Source: Methanobacteriota archaeon
GTDB lineage: Archaea > Thermoplasmatota > Poseidoniia > Poseidoniales > Thalassarchaeaceae
Length of the DNA stretch: 10,846 nt
NCBI GenBank assembly: GCA_002714745.1
Contig: PAYF01000028.1
Span: forward strand, 1-10,846
Reading direction: 5' to 3'
The position numbers and the translations under genes are program-made. This document shows positions 1 to 6,607 of this stretch, one piece after another. Below the pieces are notes generated by a model that saw only the letters and a list, made by a program, of their open reading frames with translations, was not told the DNA's origin and did no database searches. Each line of letters opens with the position of its first letter. Positions within the stretch are counted from its first letter, which is position 1.

Positions 1-54
1 GATGAGGTACTCGTCAAGTTCGATTCATGTGGCCGACAATTGGGATTGATTTGA
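1..54 (+). CDS. Possible C-terminal tail of an upstream gene (partial)
   Basis: Frame 1 is open from the window edge to a TGA at 52-54 and would encode 17 residues ending in CGRQLGLI. The alternating hydrophobic and charged residues suggest beta-strands, but the piece is too short to identify. The stop lies 9 nt before the ATG of the next gene, the spacing expected in an operon. Frame 2 is also open to 49, so the choice of frame is uncertain. Confidence 0.3.
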   Translation, partial: DEVLVKFDSCGRQLGLI

Positions 55-63
55 GGGATAGAA

Positions 64-279
64 ATGCAAGAAAAGAGACGTGATAGACTACTGGTATTCT
101 GGCTATTGGCTTCGGCCTTTGGGATTATGTTCGCTGTACTATCTTGGGCCCAGGAGGCAGGTCTACTGCCACCTGCAGATGAACTCGGTGCATGGAAGGG
201 TGCAATGGCAGTGGCAACAGGACTGGTCCTCTATTACTTGGTAGCTAGAGAAATACCCGGAGGTCCGGGCGATGTCTGA
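64..279 (+). CDS. Small two-helix membrane protein, unknown function
   Basis: This 71-residue protein is not recognised as any family. A basic N-terminus (KRRDR, residues 4-8) precedes a first hydrophobic helix at about residues 9-29 and a second at about 43-62. The 13-residue loop between them contains a Pro pair and acidic residues. The positive N-terminus suggests both ends face the cytoplasm. The ATG at 64 follows a GAGGG site at 53-57 with 6 nt spacing. Its last 8 nt overlap the start of the thioesterase gene, so the two are probably translationally coupled and belong to one transcript. Being this short, it could be a membrane subunit or anchor, but nothing in the sequence shows a partner. 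The strong ribosome binding site and the coupling argue that it is real. Confidence 0.7.
   Translation: MQEKRRDRLLVFWLLASAFGIMFAVLSWAQEAGLLPPADELGAWKGAMAVATGLVLYYLVAREIPGGPGDV
259..264 (+). promoter_or_regulatory. Ribosome binding site of the thioesterase gene
   Basis: GGAGGT lies 7 nt before the ATG at 272 and inside the end of the preceding small membrane protein gene. It matches the archaeal anti-Shine-Dalgarno sequence and fixes the thioesterase start. Confidence 0.75.
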
Positions 280-703
280 GCTGGGACGCTGGCCAATCAA
301 GTGCAATATCTCAGTTCAGTGGGGCGACCTCGACGCCCTTAACCATGTCAATCACACTAAGTTCCTAACATGGATGGAGACTGCACGCATGCACTACTTC
401 GTCGCCTGCGGATTCGATGAATTACACAAGTCAGAGGGAATCGGACCTATTCTGGCTGGTCTACAGGCCGATTACCTGCTACCCGTCGGATTCCCTGATA
501 CGGTAACCGTGTATACTACGGTTACAAGCATTGGAAACTCATCCTTTGAGATGAGTTACCGTATCACGAGCGAGGCCAGCGGAGGAGAGTTGGTTGCCAC
601 AGGGACCGTGTCTGGCGTGGTATTCGATTATGGTGCAGGCAAGAGCACACCGATGCCCGACTCACTTAGACAGAGAATCCACGACCTCGAGGATTCGGAC
701 TGA
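272..703 (+). CDS. Acyl-CoA thioesterase, 4HBT/YbgC/FadM-like hot-dog fold
   Basis: This 143-residue protein has the length of single-domain hot-dog thioesterases, which hydrolyse acyl-CoA (or acyl-ACP) to free acid and CoA in the cytoplasm. The N-terminal signature is clear: VQWGDLDALNHVNH, with the catalytic-type Asp at 19, D21 and H25-V26-N27. The ETARMHYF helix that forms the hot-dog core follows at about 36-43. The strands VTVYTTVTSIGNSSFEMSYRI and LVATGTVSGVVFD (about 77-119) form the rest of the sheet. The exact acyl substrate cannot be read from sequence: FadM-like enzymes act on long-chain acyl-CoA, YbgC-like ones on short chains, others on 4-hydroxybenzoyl-CoA. The start is fixed by the ribosome binding site 7 nt upstream and the 8-nt overlap with the small membrane protein. 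Its TGA stop is 1 nt from the stop of the convergent gene. Confidence 0.88.
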   Translation: MSELGRWPIKCNISVQWGDLDALNHVNHTKFLTWMETARMHYFVACGFDELHKSEGIGPILAGLQADYLLPVGFPDTVTVYTTVTSIGNSSFEMSYRITSEASGGELVATGTVSGVVFDYGAGKSTPMPDSLRQRIHDLEDSD

Positions 704-704
704 C

Positions 705-1337
705 TCAACTCTCGTCAACGACTTCTTCCAACTCGTCGTCTTCGGTAACAACAACTTCTTCCGAATCAGGACTGTCGATTGTCCTGATCATTCCTTCAAA
801 CGGCCGCAGATCGCGGTCTAATCTGTCGATAATCCTCCATCTCGGAGCATATGATAGGTGCACATAGAGCGGACCGGGTAGAATGAAGCACACCCAACCT
901 GCGAACATAGCATATTCTGGAATCTCGTTCATCATCGAGACTGAGATGATTGCCAGTCCGATGAATGGGAAAGGGAATAGGAACCTTCTGCGATTCTCCA
1001 GTCTAATCGGCGGGCGCTTTGATATCGATGCTATGATTGATGATGACCCACCAAGGAAGGAACATAGTGTGATTAGCATCAGAGTCTGTATCCCCCAATC
1101 TCTGAGTGATTCCATGATCGGAATGTTGTCGATATTGGCGAAGTATGTGTAAGGCAATAGGAGTGTCAAACCTACTAGGAAGCCATAGAAAGAGCCTATG
1201 AAAATCGGGTGCGAGATGTAGAGTGGGTAGCGTAGAAACAATTGGCTGAGAGTCCCACCCTCAAGCATGTGACGGTGCTCCGAGTCTAACTCGTCCAACC
1301 TATTTCGCCAATCGGTCACGAGCACTACTGCAAACAC
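705..1337 (-). CDS. Four-helix membrane protein with acidic C-terminal tail, unknown function
   Basis: This 210-residue protein is not recognised. A soluble, charged N-terminal stretch of about 40 residues is followed by four likely membrane helices at about 44-66, 82-105, 119-136 and 141-161. A basic loop (KRPPIRLENRRR, about 107-118) separates helices 2 and 3 and is probably cytoplasmic. The C-terminal 50 residues begin basic and end in a strongly acidic run (EEVVVTEDDELEEVVDES). The start is a GTG at 1337, with GGTGA on the minus strand 8 nt upstream (1350-1346). An ATG two codons upstream is better placed but leads into a 13-codon frame, so the exact N-terminus is uncertain; Met24 is a later alternative. 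It is transcribed divergently from citrate synthase and converges with the thioesterase gene. Confidence 0.7.
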   Translation of the reverse strand: MFAVVLVTDWRNRLDELDSEHRHMLEGGTLSQLFLRYPLYISHPIFIGSFYGFLVGLTLLLPYTYFANIDNIPIMESLRDWGIQTLMLITLCSFLGGSSSIIASISKRPPIRLENRRRFLFPFPFIGLAIISVSMMNEIPEYAMFAGWVCFILPGPLYVHLSYAPRWRIIDRLDRDLRPFEGMIRTIDSPDSEEVVVTEDDELEEVVDES

Positions 1338-1485
1338 TCATGTTTTCACCATTCCGGGAAGATTTGAGCCCAATTAGGCACAAACTGAGCATGTATTGCA
1401 ACGCGCTATGCAACTCAGGTTTCAGGATTCTACTGTCCGAAGAGTTATCATTGACTACTCTTTAGGTCTAATGCTAGGTGATAAC
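1338..1485. promoter_or_regulatory. Divergent promoter region between the membrane protein gene and citrate synthase
   Basis: This 148-nt gap separates two genes reading outward, so it should hold both promoters. No convincing archaeal TATA box with BRE was identified on either strand. What stands out is a matched pair of initiation contexts at the edges: GGTGATAACATG on the plus strand (1477-1488) and GGTGAAAACATG on the minus strand (1350-1339). Confidence 0.5.
1476..1482 (+). promoter_or_regulatory. Ribosome binding site deciding the citrate synthase start
   Basis: AGGTGAT is complementary to the conserved ATCACCT near the 16S rRNA 3' end and lies 3 nt before the ATG at 1486. It favours that ATG over the in-frame upstream TTG at 1396 and ATGs at 1408 and 1471. 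Confidence 0.65.
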
Positions 1486-2655
1486 ATGGGTGACGATGAC
1501 GAACTTTTCACCATCACTGAGGCCAATCTAGACTCCGGTCTGCGAGGGGTGCCTGTGGGCACTTGCAGAACCTCCTTCGTTGACCCGATAGAAGGCGTGC
1601 ATTATGTCGGTTATCCGGTTGGCGATTTGGCCAATTTGGAAGAGGAGGATGTAATTTACCTCCTGTTGAACAAGAGACTCCCGACTGAAGAGGAATCCGC
1701 AACCTTCCGAGCAGAGCTCGCGCACCGAGCAGAAGAAATGCCAACCGGGGCACTCAGGGTACTAGAGTCACTCACTCCTGGCAGTGGGCACCCGATGGAT
1801 TGGCTGGCAATAGGAATCATGGCACTAGGGGCGGCTGACTCTACAGGAGATACTAGGTCTGATTCAATGAATCTGATTGCCCGCATGCCCGAGTTGATGG
1901 CAAGACTGTTCCTACTCCGTGGTGGCAAGCCAGAGGACCTTAGGCCACGTAAGCCAGAGTTGGGCCTAGTTGAGAACTTCGTCCATATGCTTGGCGTTGA
2001 GGGCGAGGAGGCAGAGAGGATGGAACGCGTCCTCAGGTTCTTTTTCATCCTGCACATGGATCATGGAGGAGGAAACCTCTCAACATTCTCAGGCAAGGCA
2101 GTCGCATCTGGTCGCGCCTCAGTATACGCATCCATTGCAAGTGCGATGAACGCCCTGTCAGGGCCACTTCATGGTAGGGCTAATCAGGCCTGTCTTGAGT
2201 TTGTCCAGCGTATCGGAACCTCAGACCCTGTAGAGATTGAGGACTTCGTCCGCTCGGAGTTGGCTGCTAAGAGGCCAATCTACGGATTTGGACATGGAGT
2301 ACTCAGGGCCGAAGATCCCAGAGCCAGCCTATTGATCGAACTCGGCTCAGAGATTTGCCCTGAGGATGAGAACTACAAGATTGTGACAGCCCTAAGAGAG
2401 GTTGTTCCTCCTATACTAAAGGAGATTCCGAAAATCAGCAACCCGTACCCTAATGTGGACATAGCAAGCGGAAGCCTTCTGCATTCTGTCGGCTTTCGCA
2501 AGCCCGACTACTATACCACTTTCTTCGGCTGGGCTCGAGTTGCTGGAATCTGCGCACAGATTCTTGATGAGCGAAGTGCTAGAGACGGCAGAGGCACACC
2601 GATTTACCGGCCTAAGTACATACCCAGAGAGCAGCCACACCAGCGCCTAAAGTAG
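1486..2655 (+). CDS. gltA: Citrate synthase
   Basis: This protein of 389 residues condenses acetyl-CoA with oxaloacetate to give citrate and CoA, the entry step of the TCA cycle. The catalytic triad is complete: His229 in GPLHGRAN, His260 in GFGHGVLR and Asp315 in NVDIASG. His190 and His193 in HMDHGGGN match the substrate-binding HxDH of the family. The N-terminus (about 14-47) shows the usual GLRGVPVG...GVHYVGYPVGDL pattern. The HxDHxGGN, AMNALSGPLHG and NVD-x-x-SG wording resembles the mitochondrial/Bacteroidetes type more than the HADHExNAST type usual in bacteria and archaea. The C-terminus has the typical RPKY segment. The start was chosen from the AGGTGAT site and family alignment; an in-frame TTG at 1396 would add 30 residues with no family counterpart. 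A 2-methylcitrate synthase role is possible but less likely. Confidence 0.93.
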   Translation: MGDDDELFTITEANLDSGLRGVPVGTCRTSFVDPIEGVHYVGYPVGDLANLEEEDVIYLLLNKRLPTEEESATFRAELAHRAEEMPTGALRVLESLTPGSGHPMDWLAIGIMALGAADSTGDTRSDSMNLIARMPELMARLFLLRGGKPEDLRPRKPELGLVENFVHMLGVEGEEAERMERVLRFFFILHMDHGGGNLSTFSGKAVASGRASVYASIASAMNALSGPLHGRANQACLEFVQRIGTSDPVEIEDFVRSELAAKRPIYGFGHGVLRAEDPRASLLIELGSEICPEDENYKIVTALREVVPPILKEIPKISNPYPNVDIASGSLLHSVGFRKPDYYTTFFGWARVAGICAQILDERSARDGRGTPIYRPKYIPREQPHQRLK

Positions 2656-3780
2656 TCAACCGGTACCATAGGTCCGACCGGCTCCTCTGTGACCTATGAT
2701 TCTAGAAACCTCCCAAGGCATGTTCGATTCTCTCGATTCGGACATCAGAGTATCGATATCTCGTTCCCAAAGCCACCTCTTCCTCCAAGCCTCTAGGAAT
2801 ACTCTCTTCTCTGAATCTGACAATTCCTGCCAGGGAGAGACTTCCTGTTGCAACTCGCCAATAACTGATGAATGATGTTCAGTCGCAGTCCTGTCTAACT
2901 TGTTCTGCTGCTCCTCATTCAGTGGCTTGGTTGCAGGCCTCAGCCACCTAGCTCCACCGGTGGGCAAAGTAGTGACCTCTGGTGACAACTCATCCGAAAT
3001 CGCAGTCAAGCCAGCATCCAGAAGGGCGCGCTCCACCCGAAGCTTCGCAGGCCATACATACACAGGGAACCCCTTCCTCTTTCTAGTCAGATTCGTCAAC
3101 TGTCTACCTTCAAGGCCTACGGTCGTGCCGATGGTAAAATGTCGTTTTGGCCCGTCGAGATAATCGAGAGCTGCAGGCAGCATAGGCGCGCCGACATTTC
3201 TCTGTAGACGCATCAGCATTGGCAAAGATAGCCCTATGAAGTAGGGTGAAGCGAATACCCGCTTTACGAAACTGCTACCCCACGGCCTGAGATAGGGGAC
3301 CAACCTAGCGAAGCGCAGATTACTATCAGTCCTCCCTGCTGCCTTGAGCAATTTAGGCTCAAATGAATAGACTACTGTACTCGAGCTCCCTATATCCAGA
3401 GATTCCAGCGCTTCATCGACCAACTCAATCATCTTGCACATATGCTCGGTTCTAGCCTCTCCTGACATCACCCATCCAGTCTTTCCGCTGCTCGGATGAG
3501 GAGTTTTGAGCTCGATGCAAGCAAATCTAGAACCTTCCAGCCAAGGCTTGGTGAAGTCGGGTTCAGATAGAATGTCATCGAGAGTACAGACATAGTCAGG
3601 CAAGGAAGACGAATCCTCACATTCTGGATACCTGCCGTCTGCTGTCTTCGTGTCGTGGAATGCCACTAATTCACCATCGGCAGATAGTCTGAGATCCAAC
3701 TCAACTCCGTCGGACACTTGCATGCCATGGGCCAGAGCGGCAAGCGAATTCTCGGGAGGCTGCTCCCATCTCATTGGCAT
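2656..3780 (-). CDS. Glycerophosphodiester phosphodiesterase, apparently circularly permuted
   Basis: GDPD enzymes cut glycerophosphodiesters to glycerol phosphate and an alcohol using a TIM barrel and a metal ion. Numbered from the ATG at 3780 (374 residues), the protein opens with QPPENSLAAL (Glu10, Asn11), VELDLRL (Glu27, Asp29), VAFHD (His42) and IELK (Glu90, Lys92). Family-like strands follow: VVYSFEP (about 136-142), PVYVWPAK (about 239-246) and LTAISDEL (258-265). The HRG motif that should precede PEN is missing from the N-terminus. Instead, after about 93 linker residues (266-358, charged and helical), the protein ends with RIIGHRGAG (His364, Arg365) and six more residues. All catalytic residues are therefore present but in permuted order. 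The start could also be the TTG at 3801 or the ATG at 3774; no good ribosome binding site is seen. Its stop directly abuts the citrate synthase stop. Confidence 0.82.
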   Translation of the reverse strand: MPMRWEQPPENSLAALAHGMQVSDGVELDLRLSADGELVAFHDTKTADGRYPECEDSSSLPDYVCTLDDILSEPDFTKPWLEGSRFACIELKTPHPSSGKTGWVMSGEARTEHMCKMIELVDEALESLDIGSSSTVVYSFEPKLLKAAGRTDSNLRFARLVPYLRPWGSSFVKRVFASPYFIGLSLPMLMRLQRNVGAPMLPAALDYLDGPKRHFTIGTTVGLEGRQLTNLTRKRKGFPVYVWPAKLRVERALLDAGLTAISDELSPEVTTLPTGGARWLRPATKPLNEEQQNKLDRTATEHHSSVIGELQQEVSPWQELSDSEKRVFLEAWRKRWLWERDIDTLMSESRESNMPWEVSRIIGHRGAGRTYGTG

Positions 3781-3878
3781 CACGAGACGAATCAAGTCCA
3801 AGAATGCACGGACGTAGTCGCTTCTCTACAGCCCCAATGCTCAAACCCTTGTTCCTTCACCGCACCGTAGGTATGACC
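3781..3878. promoter_or_regulatory. Divergent promoter region between the phosphodiesterase and transporter genes
   Basis: This 98-nt gap between outward-facing genes should hold both promoters. I see no clear TATA/BRE element. A TAGGT at 3868-3872 lies 6 nt before the ATG at 3879 and probably serves as the transporter's ribosome binding site. On the minus strand the gap encodes no HRG-like motif in any frame. Confidence 0.4.
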
Positions 3879-5813
3879 ATGTCAGAGACAGTACAATTGG
3901 ACCGCGCATCAGACCCTCAAGCAGTCAGGGGGTATGCATTCTATGATTGGGGAAAGTCGGCATTCGAGACGAGCACAACAGTAGCCATTCTTCCAGCTTG
4001 GTACGCATATTTGTTCCTTGAGGCGAATGGACTTACAACTACGATAGGCAATATCGATATGACCGGAGATGCCGTTTGGGCATATGCTGTAGCCGCAGCT
4101 ACCCTATTGGTTGCAATCTTGGCTCCAGCATTTGGAGTAATGGCCGACAAAAAGCCAATCAAAATGACTTGGCTGAAGTATCTGACCTATCTTGGAGCAG
4201 GCTCAACATTCCTAATCGGTTTTGATTTCCTGTACGGAGGTTCTGAGTGGGTTTGGATGATGGTTTTCTTCCTTCTCGCAAACATAGGACTCAACGGTGC
4301 TGGGGTGTTCTACAATGCCCTTTTGCCACACATGGGCACCGATGAAGAGATGGATGATATCTCTAACCGCGCATTCGCGTATGGATACCTTGGAGGAGGA
4401 ATTCTGCTGCTGGTACATTTCATCCTAGTATTGGGAATCGGTGGAGACTTCGTTATCAGACTCTGTCTAGCTTCAGCAGGAATCTGGTGGTATGGGTTCG
4501 CCCTTCTGACCTTCAAGTATGTCCCAGAGCCCCCAATGGAGGGAGAAGAGGAATCCATCGATCTAAAGTCAGCCTATCGACAAGTTATCCAGACTCTGAA
4601 GGAAGTAAGCAAGTTCCGAACACTGTTCATTTACATGCTTGCTTATTTCTTCTTCATTGACGGAATTAACACCGTAACTGCGTTGGGCGGTGTCTTCGGA
4701 TCAACCGTCCTAGGGGTCACAACTACTGAACTAATGGTGACCATTTTGGCCATACAATTCGTGGCTTGGCCAAGTGCCCTAGGATTCACTAAATTGGCAA
4801 ATAGGTGGGGGACAAAGAAGGCCCTTAGCGCATCCCTAGTCGGCTGGGTGGTTCTTTGCTTCGCCGCCTGCGCATTCGCCCCATTGTCGTTGGATTCCCA
4901 CGACCAACATGACGTTCTCTTTGAGTGGGACTCTGATGGAGATGGAATCGCTGATTCATACGATGACGATGTCGATGGAGATTGGTACACAAATCAGGAA
5001 GAAATTGATGCAGGCACAGATCCTAACGACTACATGAGTAACCCCTCGGAAAAATCCCAGAGATGGCTCCAAGACAGACTCAGTGTGGCCGGTGGCTACG
5101 TTTCATACATGAACTACAACTTTGATTACAGCATAGCCCAGAAGTCTGACTTTTCCGATGAAGAGTTCAATGAGCAAGAATGGGCAGAGGCCTATTCCAG
5201 TATTCTACCTGTTGAGATAGGCGAAAGTAGTGGCATATACGATTGGAAGTGGGGCAGTTCTGCTGAAGATCCATACATGGTTGAGGCCAGCGACCAATCG
5301 CTTATCCAAGAATTCCTGACTTCAATGGAAGATACAAGATTCAGTGCTAGCGTATCTGGTGGGCCACTGGACTCATCCAACTCAGTAGGAATCGACCACC
5401 CTACTAGTCTAGGAGATGGCCCATTGGATTCAATTCCTAGCACTGTTAGAGACATTGTCTGGGAGCCTTTGGGCCTCAGTGTAGGGCTACAATTCCTCAT
5501 CCTAGGCTGTGGTATGGGAACCCTTCTTGGCGGTTCTCAGGGCCTTTCTAGAAGTATTTTCGGTCAGATGGTACCTGAGACAAGAAGTGCCGAATTCTTC
5601 GGATTCTTCGGATTCTTCGGAAAGGTTGCCGCTTTCATCGGCCCCCTTATTTACGCTACACTGACCGTAATGTTCGATAGCAGGGTTGGAGTATTCAGCA
5701 TCTCCTTGCTGATCCTAATCGGTGCGTACATGATGCGAATGGTCGACGTTGAGGATGGCAGAGCCGCAGCTAGGGCCGAGGATGCAAAGAATCGAGGCAT
5801 CACCCCCGAGTAG
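3879..5813 (+). CDS. UMF1/Atg22-like MFS transporter with a large extracellular calcium-binding insert
   Basis: This 644-residue transporter has the N-terminal YAFYDWGKSAFETS signature (about 19-32) of the UMF1/Atg22 branch of the major facilitator superfamily, whose substrates include amino acids in the yeast vacuolar member; the substrate here is unknown. Six helices (about 27-50, 64-88, 97-121, 123-151, 166-189, 191-214), a cytoplasmic loop, then TM7-9 (about 247-336) and TM10-12 (about 530-623) fit the 12-helix plan. Between TM9 and TM10, on the outside face, about 190 residues are inserted (338-529). They begin with an Asp-rich thrombospondin-type-3-like segment (DSDGDGIADSYDDD then VDGDW, TDPND; 351-384), followed by an unrecognised acidic region rich in Ser, Tyr and Trp. 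The start at ATG 3879 follows TAGGT; an ATG at 3873 and a TTG at 3774 also lie in frame. Its stop overlaps tatC by 14 nt. Confidence 0.88.
   Translation: MSETVQLDRASDPQAVRGYAFYDWGKSAFETSTTVAILPAWYAYLFLEANGLTTTIGNIDMTGDAVWAYAVAAATLLVAILAPAFGVMADKKPIKMTWLKYLTYLGAGSTFLIGFDFLYGGSEWVWMMVFFLLANIGLNGAGVFYNALLPHMGTDEEMDDISNRAFAYGYLGGGILLLVHFILVLGIGGDFVIRLCLASAGIWWYGFALLTFKYVPEPPMEGEEESIDLKSAYRQVIQTLKEVSKFRTLFIYMLAYFFFIDGINTVTALGGVFGSTVLGVTTTELMVTILAIQFVAWPSALGFTKLANRWGTKKALSASLVGWVVLCFAACAFAPLSLDSHDQHDVLFEWDSDGDGIADSYDDDVDGDWYTNQEEIDAGTDPNDYMSNPSEKSQRWLQDRLSVAGGYVSYMNYNFDYSIAQKSDFSDEEFNEQEWAEAYSSILPVEIGESSGIYDWKWGSSAEDPYMVEASDQSLIQEFLTSMEDTRFSASVSGGPLDSSNSVGIDHPTSLGDGPLDSIPSTVRDIVWEPLGLSVGLQFLILGCGMGTLLGGSQGLSRSIFGQMVPETRSAEFFGFFGFFGKVAAFIGPLIYATLTVMFDSRVGVFSISLLILIGAYMMRMVDVEDGRAAARAEDAKNRGITPE
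4929..5030 (+). other. Thrombospondin-type-3-like Asp-rich calcium-binding segment
   Basis: This region encodes DxDxDG-type loops (DSDGDG, DDDVDGDW) followed by NQEEIDAGTDPND, the classic ending of bacterial and archaeal TSP3-like repeats (EExxxGTDPxxxD). Such repeats bind calcium in extracellular proteins. It sits in the predicted outside loop between TM9 and TM10 of the transporter. Confidence 0.8.
5594..5620 (+). repeat. Three perfect tandem copies of the 9-mer ATTCTTCGG
   Basis: The copies lie at 5594-5602, 5603-5611 and 5612-5620 inside the transporter gene. They encode FFG repeated three times just before TM11 (EFFGFFGFFGKVAAF). Because the unit is 9 bp, gain or loss of a copy would keep the reading frame. 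Confidence 0.9.
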
Positions 5814-6564
5814 TTATCCTGTCCAGAATCAGTGCGACCTCTAGCAGCACCAATACTGGTCCACCCACTAGGAAGAGTGAGAGTGGGTCCGGGGGCGATA
5901 GAAGAGCGCCGAATGCAAGGGCTGAGAACCACAGGATTTCCCGATTCTCAGTAATGCTGGTTCTCTCAATCAATTCATATCGCAGCATCAAGAGTACGGC
6001 TAAGGGCACTTGGAATCCGACTACTGAGGCGAAGAACAGGCCGACGATGAAGCCAATCCAAGCCTGCAACTGCCAAGTTGATTCTAATCCAGAAGCCGCT
6101 GCATCTTCAGACAGATACTCCAGAAGCATAGGGATTAGGATTCCATCCGAGTAAGCAGCACCCGCCGCCGCAAGCACTGTCATGCTAAACAGGACGAACA
6201 GAAGTCCACCCACTCCGCCACCGGTTGGTACGAACTTCCTCCTATATGCTTCAGACAGAATCTTACGGCCGTTCCAGCCGAAATCCATCAGAATCGCTAA
6301 GGCCACGCAAGCCAAACCAATCTTGGCCGCAATATTCAGTCTGAGTAACACAGCCTCCATAGGCTGGAGTATGATGATGTGAACACCTTCTGGCAAGTAT
6401 CCATCGTTTTCGACTAGCCACTCGATGATTTCTGTTGCGGCAGGGTAGCCGCCTACGAATCCAACTAGGAAAACTGCACCTAACAGGTATAGCCTCCGCC
6501 TCATGTGCTCGATTAGACCTCTCAAGGCCGCCCGAGGCAGGACATCCCCTGATACTTGGTCCAT
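5800..6564 (-). CDS. tatC: Sec-independent protein translocase subunit TatC
   Basis: TatC is the multi-spanning receptor of the twin-arginine translocase, which moves folded proteins across the cytoplasmic membrane. The 254 residues show the family landmarks: N-terminal LIEHMRRRL (Glu19, matching the conserved Glu of the LIELRxRL motif), QPMEA (Glu70) before TM2, GFQVPLAVLLM (about 183-193) in TM4, and LLSPPDPLS (about 221-229) between TM5 and TM6. Six membrane helices are expected at about 24-45, 71-95, 118-138, 166-190, 209-222 and 226-246. The start ATG at 6564 lies 43 nt after the stop of the DRG GTPase on the same strand, so the two are probably cotranscribed. No TatA gene is visible in the window; it would have to be elsewhere. 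The 3' end overlaps the transporter gene by 14 nt. Confidence 0.92.
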   Translation of the reverse strand: MDQVSGDVLPRAALRGLIEHMRRRLYLLGAVFLVGFVGGYPAATEIIEWLVENDGYLPEGVHIIILQPMEAVLLRLNIAAKIGLACVALAILMDFGWNGRKILSEAYRRKFVPTGGGVGGLLFVLFSMTVLAAAGAAYSDGILIPMLLEYLSEDAAASGLESTWQLQAWIGFIVGLFFASVVGFQVPLAVLLMLRYELIERTSITENREILWFSALAFGALLSPPDPLSLFLVGGPVLVLLEVALILDRITTRG

Positions 6565-6607
6565 GCATCGTGTAGGCGTACTGTTCGTGAATACATCGCT
6601 AGCGGAC

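Noticed and set aside
1396..1485. In-frame N-terminal extension of citrate synthase from TTG 1396
   Set aside because: The extra 30 residues do not fit the family, and the AGGTGAT site supports the ATG at 1486.
2656..2703. The C-terminal HRG of the phosphodiesterase as the start of a second, broken GDPD copy
   Set aside because: It is in frame with the rest, is followed at once by a stop, and citrate synthase lies directly beyond on the other strand, so no second copy exists. The first copy lacks its own HRG, which favours permutation.
3774..3878. In-frame N-terminal extension of the transporter from TTG 3774
   Set aside because: It would overlap the divergent phosphodiesterase start, is rich in Arg, Ser and Pro, and has no family counterpart; the ATG at 3879 has a ribosome binding site.
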